Assembly: GCF_016862435.1 (NCBI RefSeq)
Contig: NZ_BOMY01000051.1
Location: forward strand, 124,001 to 188,000
DNA from: Paractinoplanes tereljensis
Lineage (GTDB): Bacteria > Actinomycetota > Actinomycetes > Mycobacteriales > Micromonosporaceae
Direction: 5' to 3'
DNA length: 64,000 bases
Shown here: one piece after another, positions 24,138 through 33,064 of the stretch
Layout: every line of letters starts with the position of its first letter
Position numbering within the stretch: position 1 is the first letter of the stretch
Translations under genes and position numbers: made by a program
Notes under the pieces: model-generated
What the model was told of the DNA's origin: nothing
What the model saw: only the letters and a program-made list of their open reading frames with translations
Databases searched by the model: none

Positions 24138-25723
24138 GCGGTCTTCGAACCAGCCGATCCGAGGTTGAGGATTGCGGTCTCTTCCAGCGCCGGGTTGAGG
24201 ATCACGGTCTCGGCCAGGTGCTCCGTGTTTCGGACCCGGACCTGCCGCTCGCGCATCAGCCGCGCTCCGGCGATCAGCAGCCCGATGACCACCCAGGTGC
24301 GCAGCAGCGAGAACGACTGGAAGAAGTTGGCCTCGACGGCCATGCCCACCACGGCGAACGCGTACGGGCTGGACGGATGGTCGAGCCGGGTCCGCACGAC
24401 ACCCCACAGCGCCCGCAGGATGAGCCAGAGAAGGGGCAGCGCCAGCAGGACGCCGACCAGACCCAGCTCGCTGAGGAAGGTCAGGTAGTCGTTGTTCACC
24501 GGCTGCAACGCGTTCGCCTCGGCCGGCGACGCGGTCGAGGCGCCGTCATGCAGCAGCAGGCGCACGTTGTTGAACCCGACGCCGGTGACCAGGTGCTCCT
24601 TGATGATGTCGACGGTCGCGGGCCAGAGCTCGTACCGGGTCTGGGCCGACGGGTCGTTCACGTCCATGGCGTGCCCGGTGAACGAGCCGACCACGCCCGG
24701 CTTCGTCGGCTCGGCCGCGGGGGTGGACGGTCCGGAGGAGGGCGACGACGCGTCCGGCGCGGCCGACGGGGCCGTCTCGGCCAGGCGGGCGTTGTGCTGG
24801 GCGCTGGCGAGCAGCAGCATCCCGGCCACCACCAGCAGGGTCAGCACGCCGTTGCGCACCAGGAAGAGCAGGGGACGCCAGGCCCGGCCGACGGCGATCA
24901 GCACGAGGACGGCCAGCCCCAGCCCCGCGATGGCGCCCCGGGACAGCGTGAGCAGGAACAGGGCGAGAGCCAGCACCAGCAGAACCTGCTCGAAGATCGA
25001 GGCCTTCCGGGTGCGCCAGTACCGCGTCAGCAGGATGCCGATCGGCAGGAACATCCAGTGACCCAGATAGAGCGGCTCCAGCGAGAACGACTGCACCCGC
25101 GGGAACGGGTAGGCGCCGGTCGAGCTGTTGTACTGCGGGAGCAGCTGCGTCCAGGACTGGGAGAGGCCGTAGGCGTCCCCGATGAACTGGAAGTAGCCGA
25201 GCGCGAGCACCACGACCAGCACCCACAGCACGACGTTCTCGAACATCTTGAGTTCGCGCTCGCGGATGTACTGGGCCAGCAGCCAGCCCCGCCCGAGGGC
25301 GAAGCAGAAGATCAACGACGCCAGGACCGCGACCTTGAAGTTGAACGCGGTCACGGCGGCCACCCCGACGGCCACGGCCAGCAGGCCGAACGCCAGCAGG
25401 ATGCCGGAGCTGGGCCAGGCCCCGCCCTTGTTGCGGAGCCGCTCCCAGGCCATCACCAGACCGCGCTGCAACAGCAGGAGGAAGGCGAGCAGTTCCTGCG
25501 GTGCCAGCCCGCGGCTGTCGACGAGCGAGAGGTACGGGAAACTCGTCGCGACGTGCGGCACCCGGTCCCAGGACATGATGACCGCGGTGAGCACGAGACC
25601 GGCTACGAACAGTGCGTCGGAGATGATCGCCGACCGGGGGCGCCCCGTGGTTGGAACCGCCGAGCGCAGCTCTCGCACCATTGATGTCAACACTGCAGTC
25701 CAATCATCTCGCCGCGGCTCCAC
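24134..25723 (-). CDS. O-antigen ligase/polymerase-like (Wzy-type) membrane protein
   Basis: 529 aa with about ten to twelve membrane helices along its length. A long extracytoplasmic loop is rich in Ala/Pro/Ser (about residues 315-345) in the centre. The loop after it (HLVTGVGFNNVRLLLHDG, with VNNDYLTFLSELGLVG) is the Wzy_C signature region. It should polymerise repeat units on the outer membrane face. Start GTG 25723 overlaps the flippase stop by 20 bp; ATG 25681 is a reasonable alternative. No sugar specificity can be predicted. Confidence 0.8.
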   Translation of the reverse strand: MEPRRDDWTAVLTSMVRELRSAVPTTGRPRSAIISDALFVAGLVLTAVIMSWDRVPHVATSFPYLSLVDSRGLAPQELLAFLLLLQRGLVMAWERLRNKGGAWPSSGILLAFGLLAVAVGVAAVTAFNFKVAVLASLIFCFALGRGWLLAQYIRERELKMFENVVLWVLVVVLALGYFQFIGDAYGLSQSWTQLLPQYNSSTGAYPFPRVQSFSLEPLYLGHWMFLPIGILLTRYWRTRKASIFEQVLLVLALALFLLTLSRGAIAGLGLAVLVLIAVGRAWRPLLFLVRNGVLTLLVVAGMLLLASAQHNARLAETAPSAAPDASSPSSGPSTPAAEPTKPGVVGSFTGHAMDVNDPSAQTRYELWPATVDIIKEHLVTGVGFNNVRLLLHDGASTASPAEANALQPVNNDYLTFLSELGLVGVLLALPLLWLILRALWGVVRTRLDHPSSPYAFAVVGMAVEANFFQSFSLLRTWVVIGLLIAGARLMRERQVRVRNTEHLAETVILNPALEETAILNLGSAGSKTA

Positions 25724-27146
25724 TGCGGCGCTGGGGCAGCGCCGCGCGCAGGACTTCCTTGTCCTGCTCGGTGAATCCGCGCAAGGCGTACAGGGCGATC
25801 ACGTACACCAGGATGTAGACGGGCACGAGCCAGATGCTCCGGTAGAGGAACATGGCGCCGGCCATGACCGCGCTCGCCAGGATCGGACGCCACAGCACAC
25901 GCCAGTACGGCAGCTCGAAGACGTGGCGGTTGATCATGATGGTGCCGATCACCAGCACGATCAGCTGCGTGGCCACGCTGGTGATCGCCGCTCCGGCCAG
26001 ACCGAACTTCGGGATCAGCAGGAAGTTGACGGAAACGTTGAAGATCACGCTGAGCAACGCGATGTACGTGTTGAGCTGCGGCCGGGTGCTGGCGTGGAAG
26101 ATATTGGCCGTGATGTGCGCGATGAACGTCGGAATGAGACTGAAGCTCATCAATTGCAGGACCAGAATGCTGTCCGGGTATTTGCTGCCGTAGAACAGCG
26201 TGATGACCGGGGCCGCCAACAACGACAGTCCGATCGCCAGCGGGAAGCACAGGTAGCTGAAATACCGGACCGCCCGCATGGTCAGCGCGTGCGCCGCGGC
26301 CTTGTCCGAGTGCAGCCGGGCCGACGTCGCCGGCAACAGCACACCGGCGAAGATGGCGGGCACGATCAGGAACAGTTCGAAGATTCGGTACGCGGCCGAA
26401 TACTCACCGACCACATCGGTCGACTCGAACAATCCCAGAATCAGGGTGTCCACCCGGTAACTGATCGCCACCAGTACCGCCAGCGAGGCGAACGGCAGAG
26501 CCAGCTTCAGCAGATGGGTGTATTCCTGGTTGGACTCGGGCCAGCGGAAGCGGAAGAGCTTCCGATAGCTGTTGACCGCCTTCATGTACAGCGCATTGAC
26601 GATGGTCAGGGCCGAGGTCATCGCGACGATGACCACGATGCCGTAGCCCAGCGCCAGCAGCAGCGCGCCCAGACCGGTGGTCAGGAACGCGATGCCGATC
26701 CGGCCGTAGGCGTCGTACTGCATGATCTCGTACCCGCGGAAGATCGACGACATGCTCGTCGTGTACGCGGTCGTGATCAGCGTCAGCGCGCTGAGGATGT
26801 ACATCCAGGTGAGGTCGCTCGGCATCCGGGACACCAGCACGACCGCGATGATGGCCAGGCTCGAAAGGAAGCCCACCGCGACCTTGATGACCAGCATCCC
26901 GGACCCGATGCGATTGATCGACTGCGGCTCGGCCGCGATCAACTTGACGCCGAGGGTGCTGAAGCCGAAGTCCGTCAGGTTCGCGGCAATTGCCATAACC
27001 GACAGGACCAGCGCCTGCTTGCCGTACTCCCCGCTACCGAGCGTCCGCGCTACCAGAACCAGCTGAATGAGCAACGTCGCGCGGGCGACGAACTCGGCCA
27101 CGTACAACGCGGCCGCGTTCTTCAGGATTCGCCGGTTCTGGCTCAT
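25704..27146 (-). CDS. Wzx-type polysaccharide flippase
   Basis: 480 aa, MOP/MATE-like exporter with about 12-14 transmembrane helices. It opens RILKNAAALYVAEFVARATLL. Repeated short loops and the central SYRVDTLILGLFESTDVVG are typical of Wzx/RfbX. It moves undecaprenyl-linked repeat units across the membrane for the polymerase encoded next to it. It has no terminator before the downstream polymerase gene, so they share an operon. Codon usage is slightly less GC-biased than its neighbours, as is common for polysaccharide flippases. Confidence 0.85.
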   Translation of the reverse strand: MSQNRRILKNAAALYVAEFVARATLLIQLVLVARTLGSGEYGKQALVLSVMAIAANLTDFGFSTLGVKLIAAEPQSINRIGSGMLVIKVAVGFLSSLAIIAVVLVSRMPSDLTWMYILSALTLITTAYTTSMSSIFRGYEIMQYDAYGRIGIAFLTTGLGALLLALGYGIVVIVAMTSALTIVNALYMKAVNSYRKLFRFRWPESNQEYTHLLKLALPFASLAVLVAISYRVDTLILGLFESTDVVGEYSAAYRIFELFLIVPAIFAGVLLPATSARLHSDKAAAHALTMRAVRYFSYLCFPLAIGLSLLAAPVITLFYGSKYPDSILVLQLMSFSLIPTFIAHITANIFHASTRPQLNTYIALLSVIFNVSVNFLLIPKFGLAGAAITSVATQLIVLVIGTIMINRHVFELPYWRVLWRPILASAVMAGAMFLYRSIWLVPVYILVYVIALYALRGFTEQDKEVLRAALPQRRSGAAAR

Positions 27147-27198
27147 GCGGCGATGTGGTGCAGGGCGGAGATGACGATTCCGCTGCTGAACATCGACC

Positions 27199-28224
27199 TC
27201 ACCGAACGAGGCTGGTTGGCGGCACGAACTGCCGCGGAATCCGGGTGCTCTCGATCTGCAGGTCGTTCTCGACCATCATTTCCACGAGCTGCGGGAAAGA
27301 GACCTCGGGCTCCCAGCCCAGCACCTTCTTGGCCTTGGTCGGGTCGCCGTGCAGAAGGTCGACCTCGGCCGGGCGCATGAAGCGCGCGTCCTGCTTGACG
27401 TAGGGCTTCCAGTCCTCGATGCCGACCGCCGCGAAGGCGAGGTCGAGGAATTCGCCGATCGAGTGGGTCTCGCCGGTCGCCAGCACGTAGTCGTCCGGCT
27501 CGTCCTGCTGGAGCATGGCCCACATGCCGCGGACGTAGTCGCCGGCGAAGCCCCAGTCGCGCTTCGAGTCGAGGTTGCCGAGCGAGATGGAGTCCTGCAG
27601 GCCCAGCTTGATCCGGGCCACCGCGCTGGTGATCTTCCGGGTCACGAACTCGTGGCCACGACGAGGGGATTCGTGGTTGAACAGGATGCCGCAGGAGGCG
27701 TGCAGGTTGTACGACTCGCGGTAGTTGACGGTCATGTGGTGGGCGTACGCCTTCGCCACGCCGTACGGGCTGCGCGGGTGGAACGGGGTCAGCTCGGTCT
27801 GCGGGGTTTCCCGGACCTTGCCGAAGAGCTCGCTTGTCGACGCCTGGTAATAGCGGATGCGGCCCTTGCCCTCGTCCACGATACGGATCGCGTCGAGCAG
27901 GCGCAGTGCTCCTAGCCCGGTAATGTTTCCGGTGTGTTCCGGCTGCTTGAACGAGAACGCAACGAACGAAATGGCAGCAAGGTTGTAGACCTCGTCCGGC
28001 TGGCAGTAATTGACCGCCTCGACCAGTGAGGTCATGTCGCCCAGATCGCCTTCGAGCAGCTCAACGGCCGGCAGCAATTGCTCGACCATTTCCCGCTTGG
28101 GGTTGTTCTGCCCTCGGATCAATCCGAATACCTGGTATCCCTTACCGACCAGAAGCTCGGCGAGATAGAGCCCGTCCTGGCCCGTGATGCCGGTAATCAG
28201 GGCCCGCTTCTGCACTGGTGCCAT
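27199..28224 (-). CDS. gmd: GDP-mannose 4,6-dehydratase
   Basis: 341 aa, typical Gmd length. NADP-binding GITGQDGLYLAELL (12-25) is the Gmd hallmark. Catalytic STSELFG (129-135), Y154-x3-K158 in SPYGVAKAYAH, NHESPRRGHEFVTRKI and RPAEVDLLHGDP all match. It makes GDP-4-dehydro-6-deoxy-D-mannose, the substrate of Rmd at 20954. First gene of the minus-strand operon running to 20954. Confidence in function is high; whether the end product is D-rhamnose depends on Rmd. Confidence 0.93.
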   Translation of the reverse strand: MAPVQKRALITGITGQDGLYLAELLVGKGYQVFGLIRGQNNPKREMVEQLLPAVELLEGDLGDMTSLVEAVNYCQPDEVYNLAAISFVAFSFKQPEHTGNITGLGALRLLDAIRIVDEGKGRIRYYQASTSELFGKVRETPQTELTPFHPRSPYGVAKAYAHHMTVNYRESYNLHASCGILFNHESPRRGHEFVTRKITSAVARIKLGLQDSISLGNLDSKRDWGFAGDYVRGMWAMLQQDEPDDYVLATGETHSIGEFLDLAFAAVGIEDWKPYVKQDARFMRPAEVDLLHGDPTKAKKVLGWEPEVSFPQLVEMMVENDLQIESTRIPRQFVPPTSLVR

Positions 28225-28615
28225 CCCCGCTCGTTCTCCATCCGGTCAGTTCAATTGCTCGAATTCCCTGCTCCGCCATTCGCAGGGCAAGGCGCGGTCA
28301 TGCTACGCGAAGTCTGTGCTCCCCTCTACCCGGGTCCGGAGCGCGATCCGGCCGCGAGTGAGCAGGACAACTCGGGCTGTAACGGGATGCGTCCCGAGCT
28401 GCCGCGAAGGCCGTCAGGTTCGCGCTACTCGTCCGTATTATTCGGTTTACGTATTTACTCGCGCGCATACCGAAACGACGACTCCGATCACCGGCGTGAC
28501 CTCCCGACCTTTCGGCCGCGCCCGGTCCGACCCGATTCACCTTTGGGTGACAAACTTCACAATCCCGGCCCGAGCAGTTCACCTGCTGCTTCGACAGCGC
28601 CCCGACAGTACAAAC
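28225..28615. promoter_or_regulatory. Divergent intergenic region upstream of gmd and the SGNH gene
   Basis: 391 bp with no convincing gene. It must carry the promoter of the long exopolysaccharide operon (minus) and that of the SGNH hydrolase (plus). The middle (28430-28480) is comparatively AT-rich. I found no clear paired -35/-10 boxes or long palindrome. Confidence 0.4.
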
Positions 28616-29425
28616 ATGTCCACGTTCAGGTTCGCATCCCTCGGCGACTCGGTGACGAGTGGCTATGGCGACCCGATGCCCGGCGGCAGTTGGCGCGGCT
28701 GGGCGGCGATCCTCGCCGAAAGTCTCGAACCCGCCCATTTCACCAACCTGGCGGTCAGCGGAGCACGGATCGCCGACGTCGCCGAGCAGCAGCTACCGGC
28801 GGCCCTCGAACTGCGCCCGACCCTGGCCTCGGTGCTGGTCGGCATGAACGACACGCTGCGCGGCGACTTCGACGCCGGGCAGCTGGGCGTCGTGCTGAGC
28901 GACACGGTGGCCGCGCTGACCGCGGCCGGGGCGACCGTGCTGACCGCGCGGCTGCCCGACCCGGGCCGGATGTTCGGCCTGCCGGCGATGATCGCCCGGC
29001 CGCTGGACCGCCGGATGACCGCCCTCAACGAGACCCTCGACCGGATCGCGGCCGAGCACGGCACGATCCACGTGGACCTGGCCGGCCGGCCCGAGGACAC
29101 CTCGGTCTACGCGCGTAACAACTGGAGCGTGGACCGGCTGCACCCGAGCGAGCGCGGGCACCGGCTGATCGCGTTCCGGTTCGCGACCGCGCTGCGGGCC
29201 GCCGGTCACGTCGTGCCGGCCCTGCCCGGGCTGGCCGCGACCAACCCGGAGCCGACCCTCGCGGCCCGGGCGTGGTGGCTGGCCACCGAGGGCAACCGCT
29301 GGTTGCTGCGGCGGTCGACCGACCTGATGCCGGCCCTGGCCCGGATGGTGGCCGAGGAGTTCCGTGGCGGTCCCCACCGAATAGCGCCGATAATCACCGC
29401 TCCCCCGAATCGCAACTTGCGATAG
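28616..29425 (+). CDS. SGNH/GDSL family hydrolase
   Basis: 269 aa; ATG at 28616 gives the catalytic block near the N-terminus, as usual. Block I is SLGDSVTSGYG (nucleophile Ser), block III VLVGMNDTLRGD (Asn oxyanion), and block V VDRLHPSERGHR (Asp and His). No signal peptide, so a cytoplasmic esterase or deacetylase is likely. GH43 begins 32 bp after it, and removal of acetyl groups from xylan fragments is a plausible joint role, but this is inferred from position alone. Confidence 0.8.
   Translation: MSTFRFASLGDSVTSGYGDPMPGGSWRGWAAILAESLEPAHFTNLAVSGARIADVAEQQLPAALELRPTLASVLVGMNDTLRGDFDAGQLGVVLSDTVAALTAAGATVLTARLPDPGRMFGLPAMIARPLDRRMTALNETLDRIAAEHGTIHVDLAGRPEDTSVYARNNWSVDRLHPSERGHRLIAFRFATALRAAGHVVPALPGLAATNPEPTLAARAWWLATEGNRWLLRRSTDLMPALARMVAEEFRGGPHRIAPIITAPPNRNLR
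29409..29423. promoter_or_regulatory. Palindrome upstream of GH43 gene
   Basis: ATCGCAA-C-TTGCGAT, perfect 7-bp arms around one base. It overlaps the last codons of the SGNH gene and lies 35 bp before the GH43 start, as expected for an operator. No cognate regulator is adjacent. Confidence 0.4.
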
Positions 29426-29457
29426 AGTCACGGAACTTACGACCCGGGGGTTGAGCG

Positions 29458-31125
29458 ATGACGAGCACCGAGACCACGACCGCCGACGCGGAGGCCGTGG
29501 CCGGCCGGGCGCTGTCCAACCCGGTCCTGACCGGCTTCCACCCGGATCCGTCGATCCTGCGGGTCGGCTCCGACTACTACATAGCCACGTCGACCTTCGA
29601 GTGGTTCCCGGGCGTGCGCCTGCACCACTCCACCAACCTGATCGACTGGCGGCCGCTGGGTGGCGCGCTCAACGAGACCCGGCTGCTCGACCTCACCGGC
29701 GCCGGCGACTCGGGCGGGGTGTGGGCGCCCAGCCTGACCTACGCGCACGGCCAGTTCCACCTGCTCTACACCGACGTCTCGACCTTCGCCGGCGGTTACT
29801 GGGACCCGCAGAACTATCTGGTCACCGCGGAAAGCCCGGAAGGGCCCTGGTCCGACCCGGTGGTGCTGCACGGCCGCGGTTTCGACGCGTCGCTGTTCCA
29901 CGACGAGGACGGCGAGACCTACATGCTGTCGATGGTCGCCGACTGGCGCCCGGGCCGGAACCGCTTCGGCGGCATCTCGATCCAGCGCTACGACCGCGCC
30001 ACCCAGAAACTGACCGGCGACGAGCAGATGATCTTCGAGGGCACCGAGGCGCGGGTCACCGAGGCGCCCAACCTCTACCGCAAGGACGGCTGGTATTACC
30101 TGGTGACCGCCGAGGGCGGCACCAGCTGGACGCACCAGGTCACCGTCGCCCGGTCGAAAGACCTCCTCGGGCCGTACGAGGCGGACCCGGCCGGCCCGCT
30201 GCTCACCTCCAACGGCCACCCCGAGCTGACCCTGCAGAAGGCCGGGCACGGCAGCCTGGTCGAGACCCCCGCCGGGCAGTGGTATTTGGCGCACCTGGTC
30301 GGCCGGCCGTACTCCACGCTCGGCCGCTGCGTGCTGGGCCGCGAATCGGCGATCCAGGAGGTCACCTGGACCGAGGACGGCTGGCCGCGGATCGCCGGCG
30401 GCGTCCCGGCCGACATCGTGCCGGCCCCGCTCGGCGTGACGGTTCCGGCCGAGCGGCCGGTGTCGACCGAGAATTTCGAGGACGACGACTTCGACGCCGA
30501 GAAGCTCGGCGTCAACTGGTCGACGCTGCGCCGGCCGGCCACCCCCGACTGGGTGTCGCTCACCGAGCGGCCGTCGCACCTGCGCATCTACGGCGGCCAG
30601 TCGCCGATGACCCGGCTGCGGCCGAGCCTGGTGGCCCGCCGGGTGACCGCGCGCCGGCTCACCTTCGACGCGGTGCTGGAGTTCCAGCCCCGCAACTACC
30701 GGCAGCTGGCCGGCATCACCGGCTACTACAACACCCGGAACTGGTACTACCTCTACGTCACGGCCGAGGACGACGGCACGCCGGTGCTGGGCATCCTGGC
30801 CTGCGACAGCGGCAAGGTCCGGGTGGTCCCGGACGTGCGCCGCGACCTGAGCGGGGTGTCCCGCTTGGCGCTGCGCCTGCGCTTCGACGGACCCGAGCTG
30901 ACCTTCGCGTACGCGACTGAGCCCACCGACGAGCCGGAGTGGGAAGACCTCGGCCCGGCGTTCGACGCCACCACGCTGTCTGATGAGTACGCCGCGAGCG
31001 TCGCCGACGGCGAGCCCGAGGCGTGGGGGTTCACCGGGGCGTTCGTCGGCCTGTGGGTGCAGGACCTGGGGCGCGAGGGCGGTTTCGCCGACTTCGACCG
31101 CGCCACCTACAAGACCTCTGGGTGA
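29458..31125 (+). CDS. GH43 beta-xylosidase/arabinofuranosidase
   Basis: 555 aa, no signal peptide, so an intracellular enzyme. The five-bladed propeller holds the GH43 triad: D30 in FHPDPSIL (general base), D143 in FDASLFHDEDG (pKa modulator) and E202 in VTEAPNLY (general acid). The C-terminal about 190 residues (from FEDDDFD) form the concanavalin-like domain found in two-domain beta-xylosidases (GH43 subfamily 11 type). It probably trims imported xylo-oligosaccharides; alpha-arabinofuranosidase activity is the usual second possibility. No transporter is adjacent. Confidence 0.88.
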   Translation: MTSTETTTADAEAVAGRALSNPVLTGFHPDPSILRVGSDYYIATSTFEWFPGVRLHHSTNLIDWRPLGGALNETRLLDLTGAGDSGGVWAPSLTYAHGQFHLLYTDVSTFAGGYWDPQNYLVTAESPEGPWSDPVVLHGRGFDASLFHDEDGETYMLSMVADWRPGRNRFGGISIQRYDRATQKLTGDEQMIFEGTEARVTEAPNLYRKDGWYYLVTAEGGTSWTHQVTVARSKDLLGPYEADPAGPLLTSNGHPELTLQKAGHGSLVETPAGQWYLAHLVGRPYSTLGRCVLGRESAIQEVTWTEDGWPRIAGGVPADIVPAPLGVTVPAERPVSTENFEDDDFDAEKLGVNWSTLRRPATPDWVSLTERPSHLRIYGGQSPMTRLRPSLVARRVTARRLTFDAVLEFQPRNYRQLAGITGYYNTRNWYYLYVTAEDDGTPVLGILACDSGKVRVVPDVRRDLSGVSRLALRLRFDGPELTFAYATEPTDEPEWEDLGPAFDATTLSDEYAASVADGEPEAWGFTGAFVGLWVQDLGREGGFADFDRATYKTSG

Positions 31126-31132
31126 AGAGGGG

Positions 31133-31167
31133 TGCCCGGGCTGGGCAGGGTGCGCCCGGCCCGGGCA
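31133..31167. terminator. Bidirectional hairpin terminator
   Basis: 14-bp stem (31133-31146 with 31154-31167: TGCCCGGGCTGGGC pairing GCCCGGCCCGGGCA, one G-U pair) and a 7-nt loop, between the convergent GH43 and FAD-dehydrogenase genes. TTAAAAA follows on the plus strand. Confidence 0.7.
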
Positions 31168-31177
31168 TTAAAAATCG

Positions 31178-32953
31178 TCAGGAAGCAGTGGCGGCCGCCG
31201 CCGCGCGACCCGCCTGGCGACCCGAGAACAGGCAACCGCCCAGGAACGTACCCTCCAAAGAGCGGTAACCATGCACCCCGCCGCCGCCGAACCCGGCGAC
31301 CTCGCCGGCCGCGTAGAGGCCGGGGATGGGCGCCCCGGCGGCGTCCAGCACCTGCCCCTGCAGATTGGTCTGCAGGCCGCCGAGGGTCTTCCGGGTCAGG
31401 ATGTTGAGGCGCACCGCGACCAGCGGCCCCTTGCTCGAGTCGAGCAGCTTGTGGGCGTCGGCGGTGCGGCTGAGCGAGTCCCCGATGTACGACAGCGCGT
31501 TGCGGATGCCCATCACCTGGGCGTCCTTGCTGTAGTTGTTGTCGATCTCCCGGTCCCGGGCGTCGATCTGCTTCTTCAGGTCGTCCAGGTTGATCTGGTT
31601 GGTGCCGGTGATCCGGTTCATCCCGGCGACCAGCTCGGGCAGCGTGTTGGCGACCACGAAGTCCTCGCCGTACTTCTCGAACTTCTGCACCGGCTCCGGC
31701 GTCTGCCAGATCCGGGACAGCAGCTGCCAGACGTTCTTGTTGGTCAGGTCCGGGTTCTGCTCGGAGCCGGAGAGCGCGAACTCGGCGTCCACGATGTCCT
31801 GGGTGGCGACGAACCACGAGTAGTCGTAGCCGGTCCCGGTGATCGTGCCGAGCGTGTGCAGGGTGTCGTAACCCGGGAAGTCGGGGGCGCTGAACCGCTT
31901 GCCGTTCGCGTCCAGCCACAGCGAGGACGGTCCGGGCAGGATCCGGATGCCGTGGTTGGGCCAGATCGGCGCGTAGTTGCGCAGGCCCTCGGTGTAGTGC
32001 CACATCCGGTCCGGGTTGACGATCCGGCCGCCGGCCGTCTGGGTGATCGCCAGCATCCGGCCGTCCACGTGGGCCGGCACGCCGGTGATCATCTTGGTCG
32101 GGGCCTTACCGAGCCGGGCCGGCCAGTTCTGCCGGATCAGGTCGTGGTTGGCGCCGATGCCGCCGGAGGTCACGATCACCACCGGGGCGCGCAGTTCGAA
32201 AGTGCCGACCGCGGTGCGCGAGCTGGGCGTTCCTCTCGCGGCGGTGCTGGGTTCGAGAATCGCTCCGCGTACGCCGGTGACCGCTCCCCCGGTTTTCACC
32301 ACCTCGTCGACCCGGTGCCGGAACTTGAAGACCACCTTGCCGGCCGCGACTCCGGCCCGCACCTTCTTCTCGAACGGTTCCATCACGGCCGGCCCGGTGC
32401 CCCACGTCACGTGGAAGCGGGGCACCGAGTTGCCGTGTCCGGTGGCCAGTCCCCCGCCGCGCTCCGCCCAGCCGACGAGCGGGAACCACTGCACACCGAG
32501 ACCGGACAGCCATGACCGTTTCTCCCCGGCCGCGAACTCCACGTACGCCCGCGCCCACTTCGCCGCCCAGTAGTCCTGGCCGGCCGGGTCGTCCACGCCG
32601 CGGTCGAACCCGGCCGTACCCTGCCAGTCCTGCCAGGCCAGGTCGAGCGAGTCCTTGATGCCCATCAGCCGCTGCTCGGCCGAGTCCACGAAGAACAGCC
32701 CGCCGAACGACCAGAACGCCTGCCCGCCGAGGCTGGCCTCCGGTTCCTGGTCGAGCAGCAGCACCTTGCGCCCGGCCGCGACCAGCTCGGACGTGGCGAC
32801 CAGCCCGGCCAGGCCACCGCCGACCACGATCGCGTCGGCGTCGTAGGCGGCCGCGGCCCCGAAGGCGGGCGACGCGACCTGGGCGACGGCCGTCGCGGCC
32901 ACCGCACCACCGGCTACCGCCAAGGCTCGACGACGACTGATACCTGACTCCAT
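31178..32953 (-). CDS. Tat-exported FAD-dependent dehydrogenase (KsdD/fumarate reductase-like)
   Basis: 591 aa. ATG 32953 has GGGAGGG in front and opens a Tat signal (SRRRALAVAGGAVAATAVA, cleavage near 32). The FAD-binding motif VVGGGLAGLVATSELVAAG follows directly. The C-terminal PGLYAAGEVAGFGGGGVHGY is the second FAD contact, typical of the fumarate reductase/3-ketosteroid dehydrogenase superfamily. HVTWGTGPAVMEPF lies in the substrate-binding cap. It probably acts outside the cytoplasmic membrane. It is divergent from the amidase gene with a 111-bp gap. The substrate is not deducible. Confidence 0.82.
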   Translation of the reverse strand: MESGISRRRALAVAGGAVAATAVAQVASPAFGAAAAYDADAIVVGGGLAGLVATSELVAAGRKVLLLDQEPEASLGGQAFWSFGGLFFVDSAEQRLMGIKDSLDLAWQDWQGTAGFDRGVDDPAGQDYWAAKWARAYVEFAAGEKRSWLSGLGVQWFPLVGWAERGGGLATGHGNSVPRFHVTWGTGPAVMEPFEKKVRAGVAAGKVVFKFRHRVDEVVKTGGAVTGVRGAILEPSTAARGTPSSRTAVGTFELRAPVVIVTSGGIGANHDLIRQNWPARLGKAPTKMITGVPAHVDGRMLAITQTAGGRIVNPDRMWHYTEGLRNYAPIWPNHGIRILPGPSSLWLDANGKRFSAPDFPGYDTLHTLGTITGTGYDYSWFVATQDIVDAEFALSGSEQNPDLTNKNVWQLLSRIWQTPEPVQKFEKYGEDFVVANTLPELVAGMNRITGTNQINLDDLKKQIDARDREIDNNYSKDAQVMGIRNALSYIGDSLSRTADAHKLLDSSKGPLVAVRLNILTRKTLGGLQTNLQGQVLDAAGAPIPGLYAAGEVAGFGGGGVHGYRSLEGTFLGGCLFSGRQAGRAAAAATAS

Positions 32954-33064
32954 GTGCCCTCCCGGGGCCGGTGCGGTGACGTGGAGCACATGGAAACAGT
33001 TCGATCGATCGCGGCGATAGTCGCCGAGCGCCAAGCCTGAGCCGGATCGTTGTAGCGTCCGGAC

